Shown here in pieces: positions 1 through 7,806 of a stretch of DNA of 45,817 nucleotides (its first letter is position 1; each line of letters starts with the position of its first letter). Under the pieces are notes generated by a model. The model was given only the letters and a program-made list of their open reading frames with translations, did not search any database and was not told the origin of the DNA. The stretch covers positions 1 to 45,817 of the forward strand of contig JAFSEF010000090.1 in assembly GCA_017435865.1 (NCBI GenBank), read 5' to 3'. The stretch is from Clostridia bacterium (GTDB taxonomy: Bacteria > Bacillota > Clostridia > Oscillospirales > Acutalibacteraceae). A program made the translations under genes and the position numbers.

Positions 1-29
1 GATTACAAAAATATTGCTATAATATAAGT

Positions 30-121
30 GAACAAGGCAGACCGATAGACGGTTAGCCTTTCTAATCTGTTAAGAAATAATCGCCCAGATGTGGAAAGTC
101 AGGGGCGGTTATTTCTTTTTT
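30..121 (+). ncRNA. Antisense antitoxin RNA of a type I toxin-antitoxin locus
   Basis: A perfect -10 TATAAT lies at 18-23; its -35 would fall just outside the window. A transcript starting near 30 would be about 90 nt long. It would end at a strong intrinsic terminator with a 15-bp stem (72-86 paired with 103-117, one G-U pair) followed by T's. The RNA is antisense to the last codons and 3' UTR of the hydrophobic 34-residue toxin gene on the opposite strand, which is how RatA overlaps txpA. Its first bases (29-57) resemble the first bases of the toxin mRNA in inverted orientation (260-292). The promoter, terminator and overlap are seen in the sequence; the antitoxin role is inferred. Confidence 0.65.
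72..121 (+). terminator. Terminator of antisense RNA, overlapping the toxin stop codon
   Basis: The stem AAGAAATAATCGCCC (72-86) pairs with 103-117 around a 16-nt loop and is followed by T118-T121. On the minus strand the same stem includes the toxin stop codon but has no clean T-run behind it. Toxin transcripts may therefore read through into the region complementary to the antisense RNA. Confidence 0.75.
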
Positions 122-213
122 ATTTTGAAGATATGTTCACATACTTTGAAAACAAAATCTGCAATTGCGATAAGAAGTGCAACAAACAAAAGAAGCTCTT
201 CCCATGTCACCAT
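109..213 (-). CDS. Small hydrophobic holin-like toxin (type I TA), 34 aa
   Basis: This short gene starts at ATG 213 behind a very strong Shine-Dalgarno (AAAGGAGGG) and ends at TAA 109. The 34-residue product begins MVTWEELLLF, has one membrane helix (about residues 7-22) and ends in a lysine tail, IKKK. The MxTWEEL start, single helix and basic tail are the hallmarks of the 'putative holin-like toxin' family of Firmicutes, related to TxpA-type membrane toxins. It has its own promoter (-35 TTGCAA 325-330, -10 TATAAT 302-307, 17-bp spacer) and a roughly 80-nt structured leader, and it is met by the antisense RNA. Its action is presumably membrane depolarisation, by family analogy. The gene is intact. 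Confidence 0.8.
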   Translation of the reverse strand: MVTWEELLLFVALLIAIADFVFKVCEHIFKIKKK

Positions 214-330
214 GCAAATCCCTCCTTTCCGGAGGGAAAAGACACCCTCCGAATCCGGAAGGTAACCGCCTACCGTTCAAGGTCTGCCTTGTCCGGAGAC
301 TATTATATCATGTTTCGACAACAATTGCAA
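214..330 (-). promoter_or_regulatory. Toxin promoter and leader with two competing hairpins
   Basis: The -35 TTGCAA (325-330) and -10 TATAAT (302-307) are 17 bp apart, so the start is near 296. In the leader, CCCTCC (plus-strand 231-236) can pair with the Shine-Dalgarno GGAGGG (220-225) across a 5-nt loop, hiding the ribosome site. The same segment can instead pair with an upstream CGGAGGG (pairing 230-236 with 245-251), freeing the site. The 5' end (about 260-292) is also complementary to the toxin transcript's own 3' extension (29-57). Confidence 0.6.
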
Positions 331-451
331 TCATGATTTACCGCACCGCCGTATGCTTTTCATACGTTTTTTTAATTACGGATTAGCGGGATGTTTGACA
401 AAGGCTAATTTGACAATGATTGTAATTTTTTGTTTGCAATAATTAATTATA

Positions 452-636
452 CGGTGTAGGAGAGTCGTTTCGGCTCCCGGTGACAGATGAAATGGATTTA
501 AACAAAAAACCCTTCGCCTGAAAGGAGATTTTAATTAAGCAATGAGATAAATGTGCAAAATTGATGTGTTTTTTCGGTTTTGTTTGCATCATAATATGTG
601 CCTTTAACCGGGAGCGGAGACCGCTCCCCTACAGGC
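452..636. repeat. Inverted pair of REP-like palindromic elements
   Basis: Two related units of about 32 bp lie in opposite orientation: the reverse complement of 452-484 and the direct sequence 605-636. Both begin with ACCGGGAGC, contain a short hairpin and end with CTCCCCTACA or CTCCTACA. The spacer is about 120 bp of AT-rich sequence. The layout resembles a REPIN, meaning two REP units facing each other. A further inverted repeat (TTTTGCAGA near 651, TCTGCAAAA near 694) sits beside it. No gene is seen in 331-721. Confidence 0.45.
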
Positions 637-721
637 GGATCAGGAAAGATTTTGCAGATATCAGGTCGGGCAGAGGTGCCAATTTTCTGCAAAACCCTCC
701 CGCCATTCCGTGATTTATCGC

Positions 722-767
722 AAAAAATGCCTGCCGCTGTCCGTGCAAATAAGCAACAGACAGCGGC
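722..767 (-). terminator. Terminator of spo0A
   Basis: The stem GCCGCTGTC (759-767 read on minus) pairs with GACAGCGGC (733-741), and a T-run follows on the minus strand (A722-A727 on plus). Confidence 0.8.
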
Positions 768-800
768 AACAACCGAGAAAAAAGCAGAAAGAGGAGAAAA

Positions 801-1583
801 TCAGGAAATCTTTTTCAGGCGAAGGCGGAGTTTGTCAGCAATCATGGCAATGAACTCACTGTTGGTGGGTTTTCCTCGGGAATTCTGCACCGTATAACCG
901 AAATAGGAGCTCAGAACATCAATATCTCCCCTGTCCCAGGCAACTTCAATGGCATGACGGATGGCTCGCTCCACACGGGAAGACGTTGTCTGATACTGCT
1001 TTGCAACAGTCGGATACAGAATTTTTGTTACGGAGTTGAGCATTTCCGGATCGGTGACAGACATGATAATTGCAGTGCGAAGATATTGATATCCCTTGAT
1101 ATGTGCAGGCACACCTATCTGATGCATGATATCAGATACAATGATTTCAAGATCAGGTTCATTCGGGATGCTTGTTGTCAGCGGCTGTGCGACCGGCTTC
1201 AGACTTGACCATCCGTTGAGCTGCACAACACGTTCCGCCAGCACTTCAGGATCCACGGGTTTCAGGAAGAAATAATCGGCACCGCCCGTAAGCACCTGCT
1301 GCTCAAATCTTGAGTTATCCACACCGGACAGCAAAATGCACAAAGGCTTTTGTTTCAGATGCAGACCGGGGATTTTTGACAACACTCCAAGTGCATCCAG
1401 ATGAGACATAATGGCATCCAGAATCACAACATCCGGTGCGTGGGTGCGAATACCTTCCAACAACTGAACACCATCCTTAGGATAACAAACCACTTCGTAT
1501 CCGTAAGCTTTCAGTGCTGTGCAGCACCGCTGTGTAAATTCACCGTTTTCTTCTGCAATGAGGATTTTTCTTTGCTTTGACAT
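801..1583 (-). CDS. spo0A: Spo0A, sporulation master response regulator
   Basis: Spo0A is the phosphorelay-activated transcription factor that commits Firmicutes to sporulation. The 260-residue product has the usual length. Residues 1-120 form a receiver domain with the phospho-acceptor Asp56 (VILDAIM), Ser86 and Lys108 (FFLKPVD). The acidic pocket reads Glu11-Glu12 where Asp-Asp is usual. The C-terminal third is the Spo0A-specific DNA-binding domain, seen in [10 protein letters not shown], the recognition region [10 protein letters not shown] and SYFGYTV. The start is fixed by GAAAGGA upstream. A sigma-A-type promoter lies at 1631-1659 and a terminator at 722-767, so the gene is monocistronic. 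I see no convincing Spo0A or sigma-H box. Confidence 0.97.
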   Translation of the reverse strand: MSKQRKILIAEENGEFTQRCCTALKAYGYEVVCYPKDGVQLLEGIRTHAPDVVILDAIMSHLDALGVLSKIPGLHLKQKPLCILLSGVDNSRFEQQVLTGGADYFFLKPVDPEVLAERVVQLNGWSSLKPVAQPLTTSIPNEPDLEIIVSDIMHQIGVPAHIKGYQYLRTAIIMSVTDPEMLNSVTKILYPTVAKQYQTTSSRVERAIRHAIEVAWDRGDIDVLSSYFGYTVQNSRGKPTNSEFIAMIADKLRLRLKKIS

Positions 1584-1630
1584 ATTTGTACGTTCCTTTC
1601 AATATGGTTATTATTTCCAATTTCTACCAT

Positions 1631-1659
1631 ATTTTACCATATGATTTTCAAGAATGCAA
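1631..1659 (-). promoter_or_regulatory. spo0A promoter
   Basis: On the minus strand -35 TTGCAT (1654-1659) and -10 TAAAAT (1631-1636) are separated by 17 bp, about 45 bp upstream of the start codon. Confidence 0.6.
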
Positions 1660-1778
1660 TAGGTTTTGCAAAAATAATTGGGATTTTTTGGGATTTATTT
1701 TGTGTCTTTTCTTTTTAACATTTATGTGATATACTGAAATGAGTACAATCGGTTATTCATAAAAAAGGAGGAAAACAC

Positions 1779-2843
1779 ATGGGGAACACAATTAAAATGG
1801 GAATCATCGGCAACGGCGGCATTTTTAAAGGAGCACACCTTCCCTTTTACCTCAAAGACAAAAGAGTGGAAGTGACAGCACTTTGCGACATCCGCAAAGA
1901 ACGTGCAGAATGGGCAAAAAACAAACATTTCAAAAACGCAACAGTTTACACGGACTACAAAGAATTATTAAAAGATAAAAGCATTGATGCAGTGGATATC
2001 TGCACACCGAACTACCTGCACTCGATCATTGCAGTGGATGCCTTTGCTGCAGGCAAACACGTTTTCTGTGAAAAACCGGATGCCATCAATGTGGAAGAAG
2101 CTCTGAAAATGAAAAAAGCCTCCGAGGAGGCAGGCAAAACGCTGATGATCATGCGTAACAACCGCTGGCTTGACATTTCAAAGATTGCAAAAGAGATGGC
2201 AATCAACGGCGATTTCGGTGACATTTATGCTGCCCGTTGCGGTTGGATCCGCAGACGCGGCATCCCCGGAAAAGGCGGTTGGTTCACTACCAAAGCACAA
2301 TCCGGCGGCGGTCCGCTGATTGATCTCGGGGTTCACATGATCGACCTTGCCATGTGGATCATGGGCAATCCGAAACCCGTTTCCGTCAGCGGCGGTACAT
2401 TCTGCAAATTCGCTGACAGCGATGTGTCGGATTCTGCAAACTCCGACTTCGGTGACAAGGTCGAAGGAGGCACTTTCGACGTAGAAGATCTTGCCATGGG
2501 CATGATCCGTTTTGAAAACGGTGCATTGCTGCAGATTGAATTCAGTTGGGCATCCAACATAGCAAGAGAAAAGTCCTTTGTTGAACTGCGCGGCTCCAAA
2601 GCAGGCATCGACTGGTCACAAAGTCGCATGAAGATTTTCACCGAATCCAACGGCAAACTCAAGACCATCCGCAAACAACGCAAATCCCCCACAGGCGGAC
2701 ACGACAAAAACCTTGCACATTTCATCGATGTCATTACAGGACAGGCAAACCCCGATTTTGTCCCTGATCAGGGCATTGACATGATCAGAATCCTGACTGC
2801 CATCTATGAATCCGCAGCAACAGGCAAGGAAGTTATTCTGTAA
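1779..2843 (+). CDS. Gfo/Idh/MocA-family oxidoreductase
   Basis: A 354-residue NAD(P)-dependent sugar or polyol dehydrogenase-like protein. The N-terminal Rossmann fold carries GIIGNGGI near residue 8 and an acidic strand end (CDIRKE). The family motif EKP (CEKPDAIN) and the active-site His in DLGVHMIDLAMW are both present, so it should be catalytically competent. The C-terminal domain is the usual alpha/beta substrate domain. AAAGGAGG precedes ATG by 8 nt, and a probable -10 (TATACT) is near 1729. It is a single gene between spo0A and uppP, closed by its own terminator. The substrate cannot be read from the sequence. Two further family members occur in the operon at 26082-29076. Confidence 0.9.
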   Translation: MGNTIKMGIIGNGGIFKGAHLPFYLKDKRVEVTALCDIRKERAEWAKNKHFKNATVYTDYKELLKDKSIDAVDICTPNYLHSIIAVDAFAAGKHVFCEKPDAINVEEALKMKKASEEAGKTLMIMRNNRWLDISKIAKEMAINGDFGDIYAARCGWIRRRGIPGKGGWFTTKAQSGGGPLIDLGVHMIDLAMWIMGNPKPVSVSGGTFCKFADSDVSDSANSDFGDKVEGGTFDVEDLAMGMIRFENGALLQIEFSWASNIAREKSFVELRGSKAGIDWSQSRMKIFTESNGKLKTIRKQRKSPTGGHDKNLAHFIDVITGQANPDFVPDQGIDMIRILTAIYESAATGKEVIL

Positions 2844-2866
2844 CCAACTAACCAACCAATAAAACA

Positions 2867-2909
2867 ATCCACCGTACTGTTTCGGTTCAGTACGGTGGAT
2901 ATTTTTTAT
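2867..2909. terminator. Bidirectional terminator between oxidoreductase and uppP
   Basis: A 13-bp perfect stem, ATCCACCGTACTG (2867-2879) with its complement at 2888-2900, is followed by a T-rich run that overlaps the uppP stop codon. It serves the plus-strand gene and probably the end of uppP. Confidence 0.85.
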
Positions 2910-3736
2910 CTGCAAAGCAGTATCAGAATCAGCACAGCCAGCACAATGCGATAAATGCCGAATGCCTTGAAATCGTTCTTTTTGATGTATCCCATAAGGA
3001 ATTTGATAACCAACACGGAAACCGCAAATGCAACAACCATGCCGACAATCAGAATAACAAGTTCTGCAGCTGAAAATGCAAGTCCGAATTTCAGAATTTT
3101 AATGGCACTCAACCCAAACATAACAGGAACAGCCAGGAAAAATGTAAATTCGGCAGCTGCTACACGGGAAACGCCGATAATCAATGCACCGATGATGGTA
3201 GCACCCGAACGGGATGTGCCGGGGATAATGGAAAGCACCTGAAACAGACCAATCAGCAATGCGGTTTTGTAAGTGATGTCATCCAGTGTTTCCGTTTTCG
3301 GGGTGCGTTTTTTGTTCCATATCTCGATCACAACAAAAGCAATACCGTAAAGAGCAAGCGTGGCGGCAATGACGGGCGGTGTGTGAAGATGTGCTTCGAT
3401 CCAGTCGTCAAAAAGAAGTGTCACCACAGCACCGGGAACGCAGGCAACAACCACCTTGAACCACACCGAAAAGATATCTTTCCGAATAACGGGCTTCTGA
3501 TTTTTGTGCAATTCAAACGGGAACATTTTTTTCCAGAACAACAAAACAACGGCAAGAATGGCACCGAGCTGAATCACAACAAAAAACATTTCCTTGAACG
3601 CTTCATCTGCATTCAGTTTCACAAACTCATCAACAATCAGCATATGTCCTGTGCTGCTGATCGGCAACCATTCGGTAATACCCTCAACAATACCGAGCAA
3701 AATGACTTTTAAGATTTCAACAAATCCGAGATTCAT
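2906..3736 (-). CDS. uppP: Undecaprenyl-diphosphatase UppP (BacA)
   Basis: This integral membrane phosphatase recycles undecaprenyl pyrophosphate to the monophosphate carrier for peptidoglycan and other wall polymers, and it confers bacitracin resistance when abundant. The product has 276 residues, the normal size. Both family signatures are present: the glutamate-rich EGITEWLPISSTGH near the N-terminus and GTSRSGAT around residue 170. About eight membrane helices are visible. The start is ATG 3736 (MNLGFVEI), which has GGAGG five bases upstream; an in-frame GTG at 3748 overlaps that ribosome site and is unlikely. The gene stands alone. Confidence 0.96.
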   Translation of the reverse strand: MNLGFVEILKVILLGIVEGITEWLPISSTGHMLIVDEFVKLNADEAFKEMFFVVIQLGAILAVVLLFWKKMFPFELHKNQKPVIRKDIFSVWFKVVVACVPGAVVTLLFDDWIEAHLHTPPVIAATLALYGIAFVVIEIWNKKRTPKTETLDDITYKTALLIGLFQVLSIIPGTSRSGATIIGALIIGVSRVAAAEFTFFLAVPVMFGLSAIKILKFGLAFSAAELVILIVGMVVAFAVSVLVIKFLMGYIKKNDFKAFGIYRIVLAVLILILLCR

Positions 3737-3799
3737 AAAATCCTCCACATTATATTTTTATCCTATACATATTAACACATTCCTTTTAATAGTACAAGA

Positions 3800-3830
3800 T
3801 AAAAAAAACGGCTGCCCTTGCGGACAGCCG
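3800..3830 (-). terminator. Terminator of the dockerin protein gene
   Basis: On the minus strand CGGCTGTCC (3822-3830) and GGGCAGCCG (3809-3817) form a 9-bp stem with a short loop, followed by eight or nine T's. Confidence 0.9.
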
Positions 3831-3842
3831 AAAATGGTGCAA

Positions 3843-6674
3843 TTATTTGAGGGTTTCAAGACCAACGGAAGCACGGAGAATCAGACGTGCGTCGGAAGAA
3901 GTGATCTTGCCGTCGTGGTCAACGTCAGCTGCAAGTTCTGCTACAGCATCAAGAGCCTCCAGTTTAACGGAAGCACGAAGAGCAAGACGTGCGTCAGAGG
4001 ATGTAACCTTGTCGTCACCGTCAATGTCACCGATCTTGTAAGCAGGTGCTGCGTTGGGATCAACAACAGTAACCTTGAAGGAACAGGTCTTGCCGAAGTA
4101 GCTGACAACGATTTCCTGTTCACCTGCAACGGTCAGGTCAAGTTCGGTTTCAACAGTCAGCTGGTCAATTGCCACTGCCTGTGCATCTGCACCGTACATT
4201 GCATTGACTGCAATACCGGTAAGGTCAAGTGTTTCATCGCTGTTGATGGTGTATTCAACCTTTGCGGGAGCTTTGACAAGCTGAATGGAATCGGGAGTAG
4301 GAATTTCAGTTGCAGGACCCATGGATTCGCCGCAGACAGCACAAACGGGACCAAAGTACCATTTGCCGTCCTTTTCGTACATACCGGTGCTTTCAACGTG
4401 ATTGCTTGTGGGTGTGTTTTCACGCTTCACATAGTCACATCTTTCACAGGTATAACGGACGATACCGCCTTCTTTACAGTTGGAAGCCTTGATAATTTCA
4501 GATTTAAGGTCATGACCGAGAGCAGCAGCACCGGCCTTGGGAGCTTCTACATACAGACCGCACTTTGTGCAATGCTTGACAGAGAAGCCTGCTTCATCAC
4601 AAGTGGGATCCACGGTAGCGGTTGCTGTGGTGCCTGTATGTGCGAAGAGAACATTCAGAAGATTATCAACAATGCTCAGAAGAGCAGGAACAGTGTTCTT
4701 ATTCAGAACGTTGTTTGCCTTGTTGTTGACAGCAAACAGACCGAGAATGCCTGCAAGGTCAAATTCGTAAATGTTTTCAAGAAGACCGTCAAAGATCAGA
4801 GTTTCAATATCAAGATTAAAGGAGCCGTAGGAAACATCGCTCAGGAAGCTCCAGTCGAGAATTTCGTTGAGAAGAACGTTGAGTTTGTAGAACGGGCCGT
4901 AACCGTCGAGCTTACCGGAAGCACCGCCGATGTGATCGGTCACTGCAGGAATACCCTTGACCATGTCAATTGCCCAGTCGGCAATTTCATCAAGGAAAGC
5001 TTCAGCAGTCCAGCCTGCAGCCTTTGCAGCCTTGAGATCATCCATATCAAAGTCGAACCAGAATTTGTCGCCGTTCAGTGCTAAACCGTACATAGCAGCA
5101 TCAGCAGCCATGGAAAGACAGATGTCACCCCATGCAGAGTTGCTCAGATCATTGATGGTCTTACCGTCTTCTTCAAAAATCAGAGCATCCCATTCGGCAA
5201 CATAATCATAATTGCCTTCTGCGAACATTTCTGTATTGAAGGTAATCAGTGCATAGTAAACAGCCATGGTGGCAACTTCGCCCATGGTATCCATCTGATC
5301 AACGACATCCATTGCTGCTGCATCAAGCTTGAACCAACCGGGGAAGAAAATCTTCAGAATATCAACAGCAAGTTCGGGAAGATCCTTGTCTGCTACGTAT
5401 TCTTCGGTGTACTTTCTGAAATCAAAGTCTGCAGGATCAACAACATCTGCCAGCTTGGGAAGAATGAACTTGATCACTTTTTCAAGGTTTGCATTGAGCT
5501 TGTCATTGCCGCCCTTTTCGAGTTTGAGTTCGGCAAGAACTGCGGGAGCAAGCAATTTGTTGAGCAATGCAACAAATACGTTATTGAATTCACCGAGAAT
5601 GCCGTTCTGTGCATTTGCGAAATTGAATTCGGAAGCGGAGAATGTGAAGTCGAAGTTGAAATACTGGGAAAGTTCATTGTCCTGTGCAAAGTCTTTCAGA
5701 ATGCCGACAAGATCATTCTGCAACCAACCGAGCAGGAACTTATCATACAGCATATCGCCGTAGGAAGTCAGAAGATCATAAACAGGCTGGTTGAGGAATT
5801 CGTCGATCTGAACCGTATCGTCGGGAACAACACCGGTCAGCATCTTTACAAGAGCAGCAACTGCCATCTGGTCAACAGACCAATCCTTGTATGCACTTTC
5901 TGCATGGGAGGCAGCACCGTCAGGAGCACCGAGAAGAGAATCATAAACAAGATCTTCAATCATAACGGTGATTTCGCCTGCGTAGCTGTTGACCTGGTTC
6001 TGCAGATCACCGGCAACGGAACCGACAACACCGAGATCGAGTTTACCGGAAAGGAACTTTTTGAAAATATTGGTATTATCAGCAAGGAACTGAATAAGAT
6101 TGTAGATAATCTGCAGGTCGCCTGTCTTGCTTCTGGACTGTGCGGAACTGACCAGACCGCTTTTGTCGATCATTGCATTCAGGTTCAGGTTCGCAATATC
6201 ACCGCCGGCAATGCCCTTGATGCCTTCAACGGAATTCAAAGTATTGAGAATGCCGTTCACGGAGTTCAGGTCAACCGTAAGACCGGGGATGGCATTGATG
6301 ATATTGAGAATGTCTTCACCCAGAGATTCATTCAGGTTGGTTTCTGCAAGCATCTTGTCAAGATAATTCATGATATAGGTTGCCTTTGCAGCCGTATTGT
6401 TGCTTGCAAACAGGTTGGTTCCTTCGGGAACTTCTGCGTTGATGTCTTCAACAAAAGAGCAAACAAAATTAAGTACCGAATCAGCATAATTTGTTTTTCT
6501 GCTGTTCAGGGAGCCCAACAGCCAATCAACAAGACCGGCAAGATTTGTGGGCTGAATGAGGGCGTCAAGCGTTGTTACATTGGCGGGGACTGCGGCAGAT
6601 ACAGGTACTGCTACAACAGAGAATACCATTACAACTGCCAGGAGAATGCTGAGGAGTTTTTTGGATTTTTTCAT
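3843..6674 (-). CDS. Large secreted dockerin-containing protein of unknown function
   Basis: A 943-residue extracellular protein. It starts at ATG 6674 (GAAAGGA upstream) with a clear signal peptide (MKKSKKLLSILLAVVMVF, then AAVPVSAA-like processing). Residues of about 30-680 are a largely helical region with no family I recognise. Residues of about 685-790 contain four CxxC or C...CxxC clusters (HCTKCG, TCERCD, VCAVCG), probably a small metal-binding or cell-surface repeat. Residues of about 790-870 look like a bacterial Ig-like (Big_3) domain. The last 65 residues are a type I dockerin with two calcium loops (DIDGDDKVTSSD and DVDHDGKITSSD), followed by ARLALRAS or ARLILRAS helices. Dockerins bind cohesins of scaffoldins or surface proteins, and no cohesin is in the window. 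It has its own promoter and terminator. Confidence 0.85.
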   Translation of the reverse strand: MKKSKKLLSILLAVVMVFSVVAVPVSAAVPANVTTLDALIQPTNLAGLVDWLLGSLNSRKTNYADSVLNFVCSFVEDINAEVPEGTNLFASNNTAAKATYIMNYLDKMLAETNLNESLGEDILNIINAIPGLTVDLNSVNGILNTLNSVEGIKGIAGGDIANLNLNAMIDKSGLVSSAQSRSKTGDLQIIYNLIQFLADNTNIFKKFLSGKLDLGVVGSVAGDLQNQVNSYAGEITVMIEDLVYDSLLGAPDGAASHAESAYKDWSVDQMAVAALVKMLTGVVPDDTVQIDEFLNQPVYDLLTSYGDMLYDKFLLGWLQNDLVGILKDFAQDNELSQYFNFDFTFSASEFNFANAQNGILGEFNNVFVALLNKLLAPAVLAELKLEKGGNDKLNANLEKVIKFILPKLADVVDPADFDFRKYTEEYVADKDLPELAVDILKIFFPGWFKLDAAAMDVVDQMDTMGEVATMAVYYALITFNTEMFAEGNYDYVAEWDALIFEEDGKTINDLSNSAWGDICLSMAADAAMYGLALNGDKFWFDFDMDDLKAAKAAGWTAEAFLDEIADWAIDMVKGIPAVTDHIGGASGKLDGYGPFYKLNVLLNEILDWSFLSDVSYGSFNLDIETLIFDGLLENIYEFDLAGILGLFAVNNKANNVLNKNTVPALLSIVDNLLNVLFAHTGTTATATVDPTCDEAGFSVKHCTKCGLYVEAPKAGAAALGHDLKSEIIKASNCKEGGIVRYTCERCDYVKRENTPTSNHVESTGMYEKDGKWYFGPVCAVCGESMGPATEIPTPDSIQLVKAPAKVEYTINSDETLDLTGIAVNAMYGADAQAVAIDQLTVETELDLTVAGEQEIVVSYFGKTCSFKVTVVDPNAAPAYKIGDIDGDDKVTSSDARLALRASVKLEALDAVAELAADVDHDGKITSSDARLILRASVGLETLK

Positions 6675-6759
6675 AGAATCCGTTCCTTTCTCAAAATTTC
6701 TTATTTTTCTGCGAAACAGGCAACAGGACAAAGCCTCTTCGCATTGTTTCACACTATAT

Positions 6760-6788
6760 ATATTACAAAAAATAAACAATAAAAGCAA
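6760..6788 (-). promoter_or_regulatory. Promoter of the dockerin protein gene
   Basis: On the minus strand -35 TTGCTT (6783-6788) and -10 TAATAT (6760-6765) have a 17-bp spacer. The leader to ATG 6674 is about 80 nt. Confidence 0.5.
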
Positions 6789-7087
6789 CCTTTCATTTGA
6801 TGGAAAAGTTAACAATTATTTCTTTCAGATTTTGTACAAAATTATTATATTTCATTTTTGTTTTATACTTTTAACATCATAAATGCTTTCGCTTCTGCAC
6901 AAAACGGAACAATGCCGACAATATGCATCCCGATATATACTTTCATTTAATTAATTAGCATATTAAAGCTATAAAAAAAGTAACAAATCTGTAATCATTA
7001 ACGTCTTTTTATTAATCAAACTTTCCATAAAAGGACAGTTTGTTTTTGTTTATATTTGGTTAAAACATAGAAAAGGTAAAAACCGAA
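6789..7087. other. AT-rich intergenic gap without a recognisable gene
   Basis: About 300 bp of strongly AT-rich sequence. I find no plausible coding sequence with a ribosome site. One terminator-like hairpin is present (CAAACT 7017-7022 with AGTTTG 7037-7042, then T-rich), but nothing upstream on the plus strand obviously needs it. Confidence 0.4.
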
Positions 7088-7171
7088 GCTGCAAAAGGTT
7101 TTTTCTATTGCTTTTGAAGCTTTTTTGTATTATAATGCAGACGTTGTGTTCAAAAATAACGTCTGAAGGAG
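7088..7171 (+). promoter_or_regulatory. xpt promoter, terminator-like hairpin and leader stem-loop
   Basis: The -35 TTGCTT (7108-7113) and -10 TATAAT (7131-7136) have a 17-bp spacer. An inverted repeat GCTGCAAAAG (7088-7097) / CTTTTGAAGC (7111-7120) followed by T's overlaps the -35. The short leader begins with an 8-bp stem CAGACGTT (7138-7145) / AACGTCTG (7158-7165) directly abutting the Shine-Dalgarno AAGGAG. No purine riboswitch core is visible. Confidence 0.6.
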
Positions 7172-7178
7172 ATTCCAC

Positions 7179-7757
7179 ATGAAGTTACTTGAAGAACGTA
7201 TTTTAAAAGACGGCACAGTTCTTCCCGGCAATGTCCTCAAAGTCGATTCTTTTTTGAATCATCAGATCGATTATAAACTGATCAAGGCACTCGGCGAAGA
7301 GTTTTATAAAACATTTCAATCCGCAGGCGTTACAAAAATCCTTACGGTTGAAGCTTCCGGCATTGCCATTGCCTGTGCCGCTGCCGAACATTTCGACGTC
7401 CCCGTTGTTTTTGCAAAAAAAGGACATCACAAAAATGTCGGAACCGATGTATATGCAGCTGATGTTTTCTCTTTTACAAAAGGTATAACAAATACAGTTG
7501 CCGTTTCAAAAAAATATATATCGGCTGATGATCAGGTTCTCGTCATTGATGACTTCCTTGCAGACGGACAAGCTTGTATGGGGCTTAAGAATATCTGCGA
7601 TCAGGCAGGTGCAAGCGTTGTCGGTTTCGGCATTGCAATTGAAAAAGGTTTTCAGAACGGCGGCAAGCTGTTACGTGAAACCGGTATTCCCGTTCAGTCT
7701 TTGGCGATTATTGCCTCCATGACAGATGATTCCATCTGTTTTGCAGACAATAATTGA
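7179..7757 (+). CDS. xpt: Xanthine phosphoribosyltransferase
   Basis: Converts xanthine plus PRPP to XMP in purine salvage, in the cytoplasm. The 192 residues match the usual 190-195. The N-terminal KVDSFLNHQID stretch (21-31) is characteristic of Bacillus-type Xpt. The PRPP-binding loop VLVIDDFLADGQA is at 120-132, and VEASGIA near 58 completes the purine site. ATG 7179 follows AAGGAG. The gene lies about 50 bp upstream of the transporter lipoprotein without a terminator between, so salvage and uptake are probably co-transcribed. Confidence 0.95.
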   Translation: MKLLEERILKDGTVLPGNVLKVDSFLNHQIDYKLIKALGEEFYKTFQSAGVTKILTVEASGIAIACAAAEHFDVPVVFAKKGHHKNVGTDVYAADVFSFTKGITNTVAVSKKYISADDQVLVIDDFLADGQACMGLKNICDQAGASVVGFGIAIEKGFQNGGKLLRETGIPVQSLAIIASMTDDSICFADNN

Positions 7758-7806
7758 TAAAGAAATAAAACAGTCCAAAAAAATTTTTACTTGGAGGATG
7801 AACAAA

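Noticed and set aside
91-386. Plus-strand frames of 69-81 residues at the start of the window
   Set aside because: They run through the toxin gene, its leader hairpins and promoter in antisense; the minus-strand toxin and plus-strand antisense RNA explain the sequence better.
598-897. 99-residue plus-strand frame before spo0A
   Set aside because: It starts inside a REP-like repeat and runs through the spo0A terminator into spo0A antisense, without a ribosome site.
3594-5084. Long plus-strand frames across the dockerin gene and uppP
   Set aside because: They are the complement of clearly coding minus-strand genes with signal peptide, dockerin and UppP motifs; no start signals were found.
7040-7178. 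Possible purine riboswitch before xpt
   Set aside because: The conserved three-way-junction core of the purine aptamer is not present, and the mapped promoter leaves a leader of only about 40 nt.
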